Assembly (NCBI GenBank): GCA_963760375.1
Contig: CAVXCS010000001.1
Location: 474,538 to 538,537 of the forward strand
Reading direction: 5' to 3'
Source: Pelagihabitans sp963760375
GTDB lineage: Bacteria > Bacteroidota > Bacteroidia > Flavobacteriales > Flavobacteriaceae
DNA: 64,000 bases
Shown: positions 24,827 to 33,524 of the stretch, piece by piece
Layout of the letters: every line of letters starts with the position of its first letter
Position numbering within the stretch: position 1 is the stretch's first letter
Position numbers and translations under genes: made by a program
The notes under the pieces: model-generated
Databases searched by the model: none
Seen by the model: the letters and a program-made list of their open reading frames with translations, nothing else
What the model was told of the DNA's origin: nothing

Positions 24827-25971
24827 TTAGTCTTTTAATACAGATTGAGATATTACAATTCTTTGAACTTCAGATGTTCCTTCATAAATCTGGGTAATTT
24901 TCGCATCTCTCATTAATCTTTCCACATGAAATTCTTTAACATAGCCGTAACCTCCATGTACTTGAACCGCTTCAATAGTTGTTGCCATAGCTACTTCAGA
25001 TGCATATAATTTTGCCATGGAACTGGCTTGAGCATAATCTTCATGTTGATCTTTTAACCATGCTGCTTTTAAACACATTAATCTTGCAGCTTCAATTTGT
25101 GTTGCCATATCGGCAAGTTTAAATTGTATGGCTTGATGTTTGGCAATTTCTGTTCCAAATGCTTTTCTTTCTTTTGCATATTTAAGTGCCAATTCATACG
25201 CACCTGATGCTATTCCTAATGCTTGCGCTGCAATTCCAATTCTTCCACCTTCTAAGGTTTTCATTGCAAACTTAAAACCAAATCCATCCTCCCCTATTCT
25301 ATTTTCTTTGGGAACTTTAACGTCAGAAAACATGATTGAATAGGTTTCTGACGAGCGAATACCCAAGTTTATTTTCTTTAGGGCCTAAACTAATACCTGG
25401 CGTATTTGTTTCGACAATAAAGGCATTAATTCCTTTATGTTTTTTCTCTACATCTGTTTGAGCCATTACTAGATATACTCCGGCCGATTTACCATTGGTA
25501 ATCCAGTTTTTGGTTCCATTAATTAAATAATGATCTCCTTTATCTACAGCAGTTGTTCTTTGAGAAGTTGCATCTGAACCTGCTTCAGGTTCAGATAAAC
25601 AAAATGCTCCTATTTTTTCGCCTTTAGCTAATGGCACCAAATATTTTTGCTTTTGCTCTTCAGAGCCATAAGTTTCTAAGCCCCCAGCAAACCAATGAAT
25701 TGTTAACCGACATGGTAACCGATACAGCCGCATCTATCTTAGAGATTTCTTCCATAGCCAGCACATAGGAAATGGTATCCATTCCGGCACCACCATATTT
25801 AGGATCAACCATTAGACCCATAAAGCCTAACTCGCCTAACATCATTATTTTATCTGCGGCAAATTGCTGATTATCATCTCTTTCTATTATACCCGGCAAA
25901 AGCTCATTTTGAGCAAAATCTCTGGCTGCCTGGCGTATTAATTTGTGTTCTTCGGTGAATGTAAATTTCAT
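24827..25971 (-). CDS. Acyl-CoA dehydrogenase (two frameshifts)
   Basis: FAD enzyme of fatty-acid or branched-chain acyl-CoA beta-oxidation. Three frames together give about 381 residues, typical of the family. Seen: N-terminal helical domain FTEEHKLIRQAARDFAQ, FAD-contacting FCLSEPEAGSDA and NGTKNWITNG, the mid-domain RIGIAAQALGIA, and the C-terminal QVHGGYGYVKEF and IYEGTSEVQRIVI, where the Glu of YEG is the catalytic base in the short-chain class. Frame changes near 25690 and 25345. It is transcribed away from anmK with 88 bp between them. Exact chain-length specificity cannot be read from sequence. Confidence 0.92.
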
Positions 25972-26059
25972 ATCTTTTGGAGTAGCTCAAAAGTAATTTA
26001 TTCAGGCTAATATTCATAAAATAATGGTGATTTTTGCCCCTAATTAACAGTCAATCAAT

Positions 26060-27139
26060 TTGAATCAGAAGTTTTCCCTTTCAGCTATTGGATTAATGTC
26101 GGGCACCAGTTTAGATGGGCTGGATTTGGCTTTTTGCAAGTTCCATTTTGAGAATGAGAATTGGCAGTTTGAGTTAGAAAAGGGCGCTACAATAAATTAT
26201 AACGATAATCTAAAGGCCGAATTAAAAAATGCCATTCACTTAAATGAAAAGGAGCTTTTAACTTTTCATTATCGTTTAGGAGAAATATTTGCAAAGTGGA
26301 CCTTGGATTTTATTCAAAAAAATAAACTAAAACCGGATTTAATTTCATCGCATGGTCATACTGTTTTTCATGAACCTAAAAAGAATTACACTTTGCAAAT
26401 TGGAGATGGAAATCAAATTTGCAAACTAACTAATATAGAAACTGTTTGTGATTTTAGATCTACTGATGTAGCATTAAAAGGACAAGGTGCTCCATTGGTT
26501 CCGATAGGAGACCAATTATTATTTAATAAGTTTGATTTTTGTTTAAATCTTGGCGGCATAGCGAATGTGTCTTTTGAAAAGAACCGCTTTCGTACTGCAT
26601 TTGATATTTGTATTTGTAATATACTTTTAAATTACCTAGCCAATAAAAAGGGATTAGAGTATGACGAGTCAGGAAAAATGGCACAAGCAGGAAAACTAAT
26701 TCCTGAACTTTATGGTCATTTAAATAGTCATGAGTACTACCAATCAAACTCACCAAAATCAATGGGTATAGAATGGTTTAATGAATTTATAAAGCCTTTT
26801 ATTGATAACAGAAAGGAATCAATAAATGATTTGTTACATACATCTGTTTTACATATTGCACACCAAATAAAATCTGTTCTAAATGAAAATACAACTTCCT
26901 CTTCAAATATATTAGTAACCGGGGGTGGAGCGTTTAACAAATTCTTGATTGAACAATTAAAAAAAGATGGAAATTATCATATAATAATTCCAACACCTGA
27001 AATTATTAACTTTAAAGAAGCAATTATATTTGCTTTTATGGGAGTGCTTAGAAAAATAAATAAGGATAATGTTTTATGTAGTGTTACCGGTTCAACACAA
27101 AATCATTCTGCAGGAATTATTTATTGGGCACCAAATTGA
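26060..27139 (+). CDS. anmK: Anhydro-N-acetylmuramic acid kinase
   Basis: Phosphorylates and opens 1,6-anhydro-MurNAc during cell-wall recycling. Intact at 359 residues. Diagnostic segments are IGLMSGTSLDGLDLAF near the start, SHGHTVFHEP, QIGDGNQIC, LNLGGIANVSF and VTGGGAFNKFL. The start is a TTG, with a stop codon upstream in the same frame and no nearby in-frame ATG. The last 19 bases overlap the end of a small convergent reading frame. Near an acyl-CoA dehydrogenase and an exbB-exbD-tonB-folC group, a familiar Bacteroidota neighbourhood. Confidence 0.92.
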   Translation: MNQKFSLSAIGLMSGTSLDGLDLAFCKFHFENENWQFELEKGATINYNDNLKAELKNAIHLNEKELLTFHYRLGEIFAKWTLDFIQKNKLKPDLISSHGHTVFHEPKKNYTLQIGDGNQICKLTNIETVCDFRSTDVALKGQGAPLVPIGDQLLFNKFDFCLNLGGIANVSFEKNRFRTAFDICICNILLNYLANKKGLEYDESGKMAQAGKLIPELYGHLNSHEYYQSNSPKSMGIEWFNEFIKPFIDNRKESINDLLHTSVLHIAHQIKSVLNENTTSSSNILVTGGGAFNKFLIEQLKKDGNYHIIIPTPEIINFKEAIIFAFMGVLRKINKDNVLCSVTGSTQNHSAGIIYWAPN

Positions 27140-27345
27140 TATTTTATTGACTTGCTAGTCGTTAGAGCTTTATAAAATTTCTCGTTGTCTAATACTTGAG
27201 ATTTCAAAATCATCTGATGAATTTTAATGCCTCTTTTCTTTAATTCTTCAGCAGTAAGGTTTTTCTTATTTTCTCCCACGTTAAAATAATTTAAATTAAG
27301 CGTTCTTTTAAATGCGTATTGTTTTTCTAATTGTAGTGTTGCCAT
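27121..27345 (-). CDS. Small protein of unknown function (74 aa)
   Basis: An ATG-initiated basic frame of 74 residues, rich in Lys and Leu, with no signal peptide or membrane span. It contains a KKRGIKIHQMIL segment that could form a helix. It overlaps the 3' end of anmK by 19 bp on the opposite strand. Composition looks protein-like rather than random, and the upstream 230 bp are empty and could hold a promoter. I do not recognise the family; confidence is moderate because the only evidence is coding-like composition and a clean start. Confidence 0.45.
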   Translation of the reverse strand: MATLQLEKQYAFKRTLNLNYFNVGENKKNLTAEELKKRGIKIHQMILKSQVLDNEKFYKALTTSKSIKYQFGAQ

Positions 27346-27577
27346 AATTCAATGTAAAAGCGACTAATTAGCCTTGTTTTATATATATACATAGCGTGTG
27401 ATACAAAGTTACATGTAATAAAACCGAGAAAAGTTTCTTTTAGTTGATTATCAACAACTTAAGATGATACATACGCTTTATTCCAGAATTATGGATTTGT
27501 AAGAATTAACAAAATGCTCGATAAAATTTCATTTTTACAATCCGAATAAGCTGCTTTTATATATTTATACTAATTGT
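27346..27577. other. Intergenic region without a gene
   Basis: About 230 bp of AT-rich DNA between two divergently read genes (the 74-aa frame on the minus strand and the acetyltransferase on the plus strand). It must hold promoters for one or both. A TATATATATACATA run lies near 27380. No RNA gene or strong hairpin was seen. Confidence 0.5.
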
Positions 27578-28129
27578 ATGAAAAACACTTCTTATAACGC
27601 TCTTTTACCCGAAAACCTGGAAACGGATCGTTTAAAATTTAGAAAACTGAATTTAAACGATATACCAGTATGGGACGAATTTATTGCTGATGATGCATCT
27701 AAAGTATTTTTAAAAATAGACCAAACAGATTCGGAAGCAAGTAAAAAGTGGATACTTAATCAGCATAGGCGCTACAACAACAACCTCGGAGGATTATTAG
27801 CAATTATAGATAAAAAAACAAACCGGTTTTTAGGTCAGGCTGGTTTGCTGGTTCAAGAAATAAATGGTATAAATGAAATTGAGGTCGGTTACCATCTTCT
27901 GCCATCGGCTAGAAAAAAAGGTTTTGCCACTGAAGCTGCATTAGCACTGATAAAATACGCTTTCGAAAATAATCTTAGCGATAATATTATTTCACTAATT
28001 CATGTAGATAATTATAATTCTCAAAAAGTAGCTGCCAGAAATAGACTTAAACAGTTAAGCAGAACGAATTACCATAACTTTCCGGTGTTTATCTATTCCA
28101 TTTCAAAAAAAGAATTTGAAGTTACTTAA
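27578..28129 (+). CDS. GNAT-family N-acetyltransferase (RimJ/RimL type)
   Basis: Intact frame of 183 residues. It starts with the family pattern LETDRLKFRKLNLNDIPVWDEF. The acetyl-CoA-binding region is IEVGYHLLPSARKKGFATEAALALIKYAF, and the late segment NYNSQKVAARNRLKQ is in the place where the family has SxxVxEKxGF; the usual Glu-Lys-Gly is changed to Ala-Arg-Asn-Arg, which may be real or an indel pair. Substrates of this class range from ribosomal protein N-termini to small amines, so none is assigned. Confidence 0.8.
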   Translation: MKNTSYNALLPENLETDRLKFRKLNLNDIPVWDEFIADDASKVFLKIDQTDSEASKKWILNQHRRYNNNLGGLLAIIDKKTNRFLGQAGLLVQEINGINEIEVGYHLLPSARKKGFATEAALALIKYAFENNLSDNIISLIHVDNYNSQKVAARNRLKQLSRTNYHNFPVFIYSISKKEFEVT

Positions 28130-28367
28130 ATGATGATGTAATGGTCTTTGCACTAGTTATATAGCATCAGAAAAGAGATTTTATAAATTTCATCCGAATA
28201 ATATTTTCCCCTCCTTTTCGTTTTATGGTTTGAGGTTAAAAACAAACGAATACTCTATTAACATAAATGTGTTAAGAAGTAAGAACTGATTTAATCAAAG
28301 CCAAGCCCAAGCAGTATAATTTTACTTTATTAAACTATTTTAATTCAAGCAATTAAACAATCTATTT
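28130..28367. other. Intergenic region upstream of exbB
   Basis: About 238 bp with no coding frame or RNA gene recognised. It precedes the exbB-exbD-tonB-folC group and presumably holds its promoter. No convincing -33/-7 pair could be fixed by eye. Confidence 0.45.
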
Positions 28368-29054
28368 ATGCTGTTACAAATTCAACAAGCAGGTAACACT
28401 GTTGACTTAGCTGCACAACCCACTGAAGAAACTATATCTCTTTTTGATATGGCTTTAAAAGGTGGAATTATCATGATTCCTCTTTTACTTTTTTCAATTA
28501 TTTCAGTGTACATTATCATTGAAAGATATGTAGCTATTAAAAAAGCAAATAAAATTGAAATGAACTTTATGAATAAAATTAGAGATTTTATTCATAGCGG
28601 AAATATTGACGCTGCACGTGCACTATGCAAAAATACGGTTAACCCAATAGCAAGAATGATGGAGAAAGGAATTAACCGAATTGGCAAACCGTTGAATGAT
28701 ATTGAGAAGGCAATTGAGAATGTTGGCAATATAGAAGTAGTTCGTTTAGAGAAAGGCCTATCAACCCTGGCAACAATTGCAGGTGCAGCTCCCATGATTG
28801 GTTTTTTAGGTACAGTACTGGGAATGATAAAAGCATTTTATAATATGAGCAAAGCAGGTAAACAGGTTGAAATAGCCATGCTTTCGGGTGGTATGTATGA
28901 GGCTATGGTAACTACGGTTGCCGGATTGTTTGTTGGATTAATTGCCTTAATAGCCTATAATCTTTTAGCTGCAATGGTTCAAAAAGTTATATATAAAATG
29001 GAAACCAGTTCTATTGAGTTTATGGATTTGTTGCAAGAACCTGCTAAACAATAA
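28368..29054 (+). CDS. exbB: ExbB/TolQ/MotA-type proton channel protein
   Basis: Inner-membrane energising protein that with ExbD uses proton flow to drive TonB. Intact at 228 residues. First span is IIMIPLLLFSIISVYIIIERY; two further spans follow, ATIAGAAPMIGFLGTVLGMIKAF and AMVTTVAGLFVGLIALIAYNLLA, with the GxxPxxGFLGTVxGM signature complete. exbD starts 3 bp after its stop. MotA/TolQ/ExbB share this fold, but pairing with ExbD and a TonB-domain protein settles the assignment. Confidence 0.92.
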   Translation: MLLQIQQAGNTVDLAAQPTEETISLFDMALKGGIIMIPLLLFSIISVYIIIERYVAIKKANKIEMNFMNKIRDFIHSGNIDAARALCKNTVNPIARMMEKGINRIGKPLNDIEKAIENVGNIEVVRLEKGLSTLATIAGAAPMIGFLGTVLGMIKAFYNMSKAGKQVEIAMLSGGMYEAMVTTVAGLFVGLIALIAYNLLAAMVQKVIYKMETSSIEFMDLLQEPAKQ

Positions 29055-29057
29055 AGC

Positions 29058-29462
29058 ATGAAACTCAACTCCAGACATAAAACACACGCAAAGTTCGACA
29101 TGTCGTCTATGACTGACATTGTTTTTCTATTGCTGATTTTCTTTATGCTTATTACTACCATGGTGGTACCTAATGTTAATACATTAAAGTTATTATTACC
29201 AAATAGCAATACAGCCAAACCTACTGAAAACGTTACCGTAAGTGTTGCAATAAATGATAACCTGCAATATTTTGTAGATGGAAATAAAACAAGTACCGGC
29301 AATTTACAAGCAGCAATTACAAACTACGTTAAAGGCAAAACAAATCCTGTAATCATATTACATACTGCACGTACAGTTCCTATTGAAAATGTGGTACGAA
29401 TTATGGATATATCAAATAGACTTAAGGTAAAAATGGTTTTAGCAACCGACCCGGAGAAATAA
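29058..29462 (+). CDS. exbD: ExbD/TolR biopolymer transport protein
   Basis: Single-span partner of ExbB. The intact 134-residue product has the short cytoplasmic N-terminus, MTDIVFLLLIFFMLITTMV with the essential Asp in MTDIVF, then a periplasmic domain ending RLKVKMVLATDPEK. It sits 3 bp after exbB and 2 bp before the TonB-like gene, so the three are co-transcribed and likely translationally coupled. Confidence 0.92.
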   Translation: MKLNSRHKTHAKFDMSSMTDIVFLLLIFFMLITTMVVPNVNTLKLLLPNSNTAKPTENVTVSVAINDNLQYFVDGNKTSTGNLQAAITNYVKGKTNPVIILHTARTVPIENVVRIMDISNRLKVKMVLATDPEK

Positions 29463-29464
29463 TA

Positions 29465-30284
29465 ATGACGGAAGAAAACAAACAAAGCAAAAAAACAGGA
29501 ATTGTAGGCACCATTATAGCCCACCTATTGCTGCTGCTTGCTTTATTTTTGTTCCATTTATTAGCTCCTATTCCACCCGAAGAAGAAGAAGGTATTCTAA
29601 TTAGTTTTGGAAATGTTGAATTTGGTAGTGGGGATGTGCAGCCACAAACACCAACAGCAGTTGTAGATGTGGAAGAGTCTGACTCTGAAAAAGAACAAGC
29701 ACCTGCACCAGACCCGGTTACACCTACTGAAGTACAACCAAACCAAACACAAGAACACGGAAGAAGCCCCGGTTATAAAACCTAAAGAAGAAAAACCAAA
29801 ACCTGCAGAACCTAAACCGGTTGCAAAACCTAAAGAAGAACCCGCTGAACCAAAACCGGTTGTTGACACAAGGGCAATGATGGGTAAAAAAGATAAAACA
29901 AACAATAGCAGCTCAGGCAGCCAAGGTAACACTCAGCAACCTGGTGATGCCGGTAGTGTTGATGGCTCATTAAACTCTACCAATAGCACCGGAAGCGGAT
30001 TAGGAAATAGTGGAACAAAATGGTCTTTAGCAGGTAGAAAAATGTTGGTTGCTCCGAAAGTAGACGACACTTCTCAAAAAACAGGTATAGTGGTAATTGA
30101 TATTACGGTTGATAAAAATGGAAATGTAATAAATGCAACCGGACCGGGAAGAGGATCAACTACCTCTGACAATAGCTTAGTAAGCAAAGACAAAATAGCT
30201 GCCCTAAACACCAAATTTAATCCAAGTCCTGATGGTACACTTCACCAAAAGGGTTCCATTACCTTTATTCATATATTAAAATGA
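29465..30284 (+). CDS. TonB-like energy transducer (one frameshift)
   Basis: About 273 residues once one indel near 29760 is corrected. The N-terminal cytoplasmic stub and single membrane anchor (GTIIAHLLLLLALFLFHLL) are followed by a long Pro/Lys/Glu linker (KPKEEKPKPAEPKP) that spans the periplasm, a Gly/Ser/Asn-rich stretch, and a C-terminal domain with IVVIDITVDKNGNVINA, the usual start of the TonB C-terminal fold. It would transmit ExbB/ExbD energy to outer-membrane TonB-dependent receptors. The stop overlaps the folC start (ATGA). Confidence 0.85.
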
Positions 30285-31570
30285 ACTATAGCCAGGTGCT
30301 GCAATACATGTATAGGCAATTGCCCATGTATCAGCGTGTAGGTTCTGTAGCTTATAAAAAGGACTTAAGCAATATTATTTCACTGTGCATTGCTCTTGAC
30401 AATCCTCAAAACAAATTTAAAACAATACACATTGCCGGCACCAATGGCAAAGGATCGGTATCACATATGTTGGCATCTGTTTTTCAACAGGCAGGTTACA
30501 AAACAGGATTATACACTTCTCCACACCTAAAAGATTTTAGAGAAAGAATTAAAATTGATGGTAATATGATTAGTAAATATCGTGTTACATCATTTATTAA
30601 TAAGCACAAAAATCTACTTCAAAAAATTAAACCATCTTTTTTTGAAATGACAGTGGCAATGGCTTTTGAGCATTTTGCCAATAACAATGTTGACATAGCA
30701 ATTATAGAAACCGGACTTGGTGGTAGATTAGACTCAACAAATATTATACAGCCTGAACTTAGCATTATAACGAATATTAGTTTTGACCATGCCAATATGC
30801 TTGGCAACTCCATTCAGAAAATTGCCAAAGAAAAAGCAGGTATTATTAAGAAAGGTATTCCGGTTGTGCTTGGGGAATACAACAAAGAATACTTTTCGGT
30901 ATTTAAAAACGCCAGTAATAAAAAAAGGGCGATCCTTTACCTTGCCTCAAAATTGTTTACAGTTAATGGCTCTAAGCCGAGCAAGAATGGCACAGAACAA
31001 TTAATTCAGATTACAAACAACAATACAAAAAATAAATTTTCAGTAAACTTAGATTTACATGGCGAGTATCAAAAACAAAATATTTGTACCTCCTTGCAAG
31101 CTTTGGAAATTTTAAAGCAAGAATTTAATTTAAAAGATAAACACATTTTAACCGGTCTAAAAAATACATCAAAAAACACAGGCTTATTAGGCAGATGGCA
31201 AATAGTAAATAAGAATCCTTTAATTATAATAGATGCCGGTCATAATGCAGATGCAATCAATAAAATAATACATCAGATAAAAAATACGAAGCATAATAAA
31301 TTGCATTTTGTTTTTGGGGTTGTTAAAGACAAAGATCTTGATCATATTCTAGAACTACTACCTAAAAAAGCAACTTATTATTTTTGTAAAGCAAATATTG
31401 AGCGCGGTCTTGATGCAAATATGCTGATGCAAGAAGCTTTAAACTATCAATTACATGGTAAGTCTTTTCCAAGCGTAAAAAAGGCGCGAAATGCAGCATT
31501 AAAAAATGCCAAAAAATCAGATTTAATTTTTATTGGAGGCAGTGCTTTTGTTTGTGCAGAAATTCTCTAA
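30281..31570 (+). CDS. folC: Folylpolyglutamate synthase / dihydrofolate synthase
   Basis: Adds glutamate to folates (and possibly to dihydropteroate) in the cytoplasm. Intact, 429 residues. Mur-ligase fold motifs: HIAGTNGKGSVSHMLASV (ATP loop), TSPHLKDFRERI, IETGLGGRLDSTN, NISFDHANMLG and AKEKAGIIKKGIPVV; C-terminal ILIIDAGHNADAI-type segment. Overlaps the TonB-like gene by four bases, so it is the last gene of the exbB operon. That pairing of folate metabolism with TonB energy genes is a common Bacteroidota layout. Confidence 0.93.
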   Translation: MNYSQVLQYMYRQLPMYQRVGSVAYKKDLSNIISLCIALDNPQNKFKTIHIAGTNGKGSVSHMLASVFQQAGYKTGLYTSPHLKDFRERIKIDGNMISKYRVTSFINKHKNLLQKIKPSFFEMTVAMAFEHFANNNVDIAIIETGLGGRLDSTNIIQPELSIITNISFDHANMLGNSIQKIAKEKAGIIKKGIPVVLGEYNKEYFSVFKNASNKKRAILYLASKLFTVNGSKPSKNGTEQLIQITNNNTKNKFSVNLDLHGEYQKQNICTSLQALEILKQEFNLKDKHILTGLKNTSKNTGLLGRWQIVNKNPLIIIDAGHNADAINKIIHQIKNTKHNKLHFVFGVVKDKDLDHILELLPKKATYYFCKANIERGLDANMLMQEALNYQLHGKSFPSVKKARNAALKNAKKSDLIFIGGSAFVCAEIL

Positions 31571-31805
31571 GCCTTTAATTCTGAGCGCCTTGATTTAGTT
31601 GCAAAAATATAATTCTAATTATTGGAAAATATAAAAATTAAATATATCATTGAGCTTTAGATACAATTTGAATTAACCCTTAGTTAAATTTAAGTATCAT
31701 TTTGTGTTTATTAATAAAATGAACTAGATTATTAACCTTTAATTTTTGAGGGGGCGAAAACCGAAAAGCCATATGAGTAGGTAAAACAAAAACTAATTAT
31801 GCTAT
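31571..31805. other. Intergenic region at the start of the left palindrome arm
   Basis: 235 bp without a recognised gene. From about 31675 the sequence is alignable to the reverse complement of 63847-64000 at the far end of the window. The best shared block is GGTAAAACAAAAA just upstream of the TRL-like gene, together with a G-run followed by CGAAAA/TAAACC and CCGAAAA, so the repeated region begins here or just upstream. Confidence 0.5.
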
Positions 31806-32087
31806 ATGAAAAATTTCAAACATTTTTTGATGGGATTAGCAGTTACTGCTTTCTTCGCATCATGTTCAATTACATTTCCAGTTGGAGCTACAAGCAATGC
31901 TGTAGGTTCTAAAGTTGGAAAATCAAAAGCAACCTGCTATTTGTATTCGTTGTGTTTTGACCAGGATGCCAGCATAAAATCTGCTGCTAAAAATGGTAAC
32001 ATTAGCAAAATATCTACTGTAGATATTAACTACGGTAACATTTTAGGTATTATTGTAACTTATGAAACAATAGTAACTGGAGAGTAA
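31806..32087 (+). CDS. TRL-like small lipoprotein (left copy)
   Basis: 93 residues. Lipoprotein signal with the lipid Cys in FFASCSI, then a compact domain with ATSNAVGSKVGKSKA, LCFDQDASIKSAAKNG and ISTVDINYGNILG, the pattern of the TRL domain first noted near tRNA-Leu operons. In such proteins the domain is thought to be an envelope or stress-related module; the role is not known. The right-arm copy at 63565 is about 87 percent identical, with changes concentrated in the signal peptide. A strong terminator follows. Confidence 0.75.
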   Translation: MKNFKHFLMGLAVTAFFASCSITFPVGATSNAVGSKVGKSKATCYLYSLCFDQDASIKSAAKNGNISKISTVDINYGNILGIIVTYETIVTGE

Positions 32088-32100
32088 TAAAATCATTATA

Positions 32101-32136
32101 AAAAAGGAGGGTAAATAATTTTACCCTCCTTTTTTT
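32101..32136 (+). terminator. Intrinsic terminator after the TRL-like gene (left copy)
   Basis: AAAAAGGAGGGTAAA pairs with TTTACCCTCCTTTTT around a four-base loop, then T residues. The same GGAGGGT stem is kept in the right arm. Confidence 0.88.
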
Positions 32137-32144
32137 ATACCCTT

Positions 32145-32672
32145 ATGTTTATGACTAAAAATATAATTCTTTACTGCTCATTTTTTTTACTAATTGGTTT
32201 TAGTATTATAAGTTGCTCTTCAACGCAAAAAGGTAAAATTACTCTAGGCATAAATGACACTTATTCCTTAGTCGATACCGAAAAAGAAAGCTCGAATAAA
32301 AATGCCAAGCATGCATTAACTTACAACTCCCTTTTTAATCATTACGAAAAGGCTCAAATACCGCTCCATAAGTATGTTAAGGGAGACAATTACGAAATGT
32401 ATTTTGGAATACCTATAGGATATAATAGGGCCGGTTATTACTATACCTTTATGAAGGATAGCAATTTTACTTTATTGAGTAAAAATGCAGATGAAAATAA
32501 GTATTACAACAAATTATTAAGAAAAACAGATAGTCTTTATATTTCTACTGAAATAATTGAAAATATTCAGAAAGCATCTTATTATATTGTACACATTAGC
32601 GGAAAAGATTCTGCGTCTATCACAAATAAATATGAACAAGACTATGCATTTAAAAAACTCCATTTTAAGTAG
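32145..32672 (+). CDS. Lipoprotein of unknown function, first of an overlapping pair (left copy)
   Basis: 175 residues with a lipoprotein signal (FSIISCSSTQKG). The conserved core includes FNHYEKAQIPLHKYVKGD, MYFGIPIGYNRAGYYYTFMKDS, ending YEQDYAFKKLHFK. The right-arm copy shares these blocks. Its last 41 bases also encode the N-terminus of the next lipoprotein in another frame, so the final residues are constrained by both genes. I do not recognise the family. The pair is probably one transcript starting after the TRL terminator. Confidence 0.75.
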   Translation: MFMTKNIILYCSFFLLIGFSIISCSSTQKGKITLGINDTYSLVDTEKESSNKNAKHALTYNSLFNHYEKAQIPLHKYVKGDNYEMYFGIPIGYNRAGYYYTFMKDSNFTLLSKNADENKYYNKLLRKTDSLYISTEIIENIQKASYYIVHISGKDSASITNKYEQDYAFKKLHFK

Positions 32673-33195
32673 TTTAACCATTGCATTAATTTGTATTATA
32701 TCTGCCTGCCACTCTGTTAAACCTGCAGGTGGAAAATACAAAGCTTCAGATTACGAATCGTTTTTTTTAGGCGATGGAAAAACCCAATATTTTATTCAGC
32801 CAATTAACTTTAATGGAGAAGATTCGAATTTAGAAATTGATTTTACGTTTAGGGATGAGAATTTTATAGACTCACTTTTGGTAACCAATTATACTGTTAG
32901 TTCTGAATTTTCTATCACCAAAATTGATAGTATCGTTTTTATCACCTCTGATTCTAAAATAAAAGCAACTCAAATCCAAAAAATATTTCAGGAAAGGGAC
33001 GGCAAAAAGCACAGAATAAGAAGTACTTGCAAAATAACGGGCTCTAAACTAGCCCATATTTTAAAATCAAATAATCTGCAAATTTCAATTTTTGCCCATA
33101 ATAAGGAGCTGAAATTTGAATCAAGCAAGAAAGTAAATGCGAAAAGACAAAGAATTTATAGTAATTTGATAGAAAGCATTGTAGATACACTCTAA
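32632..33195 (+). CDS. Lipoprotein of unknown function, second of an overlapping pair (left copy)
   Basis: 187 residues starting MNKTMHLKNS; signal peptide with ICIISACHSVKPAGG (lipid Cys). The ATG at 32632 is chosen over an upstream alternative because the right-arm copy starts at the matching place. Conserved core: KYKASDYESFFLG, IDFTFRDENF. The two arms share only about half of their residues outside this core, so it evolves quickly. Function unknown; export to the envelope is the only supported statement. Confidence 0.72.
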   Translation: MNKTMHLKNSILSSLTIALICIISACHSVKPAGGKYKASDYESFFLGDGKTQYFIQPINFNGEDSNLEIDFTFRDENFIDSLLVTNYTVSSEFSITKIDSIVFITSDSKIKATQIQKIFQERDGKKHRIRSTCKITGSKLAHILKSNNLQISIFAHNKELKFESSKKVNAKRQRIYSNLIESIVDTL

Positions 33196-33255
33196 TATGG
33201 CAAATAATATTTGCAATCTTATCACAAATAAATTTTGGTAATTTTTAAATCTGAC

Positions 33256-33263
33256 TATATTTG
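33256..33263 (+). promoter_or_regulatory. -7 promoter box for tRNA-Val (left copy)
   Basis: TATATTTG, 13 bases before the tRNA. An upstream TTTTGG at 33233-33238 lies 17 bases before it and could be the -33 element. Both elements are kept in the right arm (box at 62388-62395), although the bases between have changed. Confidence 0.7.
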
Positions 33264-33276
33264 CAAACTCAATTTC

Positions 33277-33351
33277 GGGCGATTAACTCAGTTGGTTCAG
33301 AGTGCCACCCTTACAAGGTGGAAGTCGTAGGTTCGAGTCCTACATTGCCCA
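33277..33351 (+). tRNA. tRNA-Val (anticodon TAC)
   Basis: Full cloverleaf: acceptor GGGCGAT pairs with ATTGCCC (one G-T pair), D arm CTCAGTTGGTTCAGAG, anticodon stem CCACC/GGTGG around CTTACAA with anticodon TAC at 33312-33314, T arm GTAGG/TTCGAGT/CCTAC. Discriminator is A; CCA is not encoded. Reads GTA and related valine codons. The right-arm copy has lost everything after the T stem. Confidence 0.96.
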
Positions 33352-33524
33352 CTTTTTTCCCCTTCTTATGCTTTTCTGATATTAAATAAATTCCTTGAAA
33401 ATCAACCTTTTTCTGAAATCCAATTAATTCATAAAATAGTATTATTTGCCAATTTGAATTTTACTAATTACTAGTATCTTTACTAACAGTATTAAATTTT
33501 TAATTTCAAATTATTTACCGAGAT

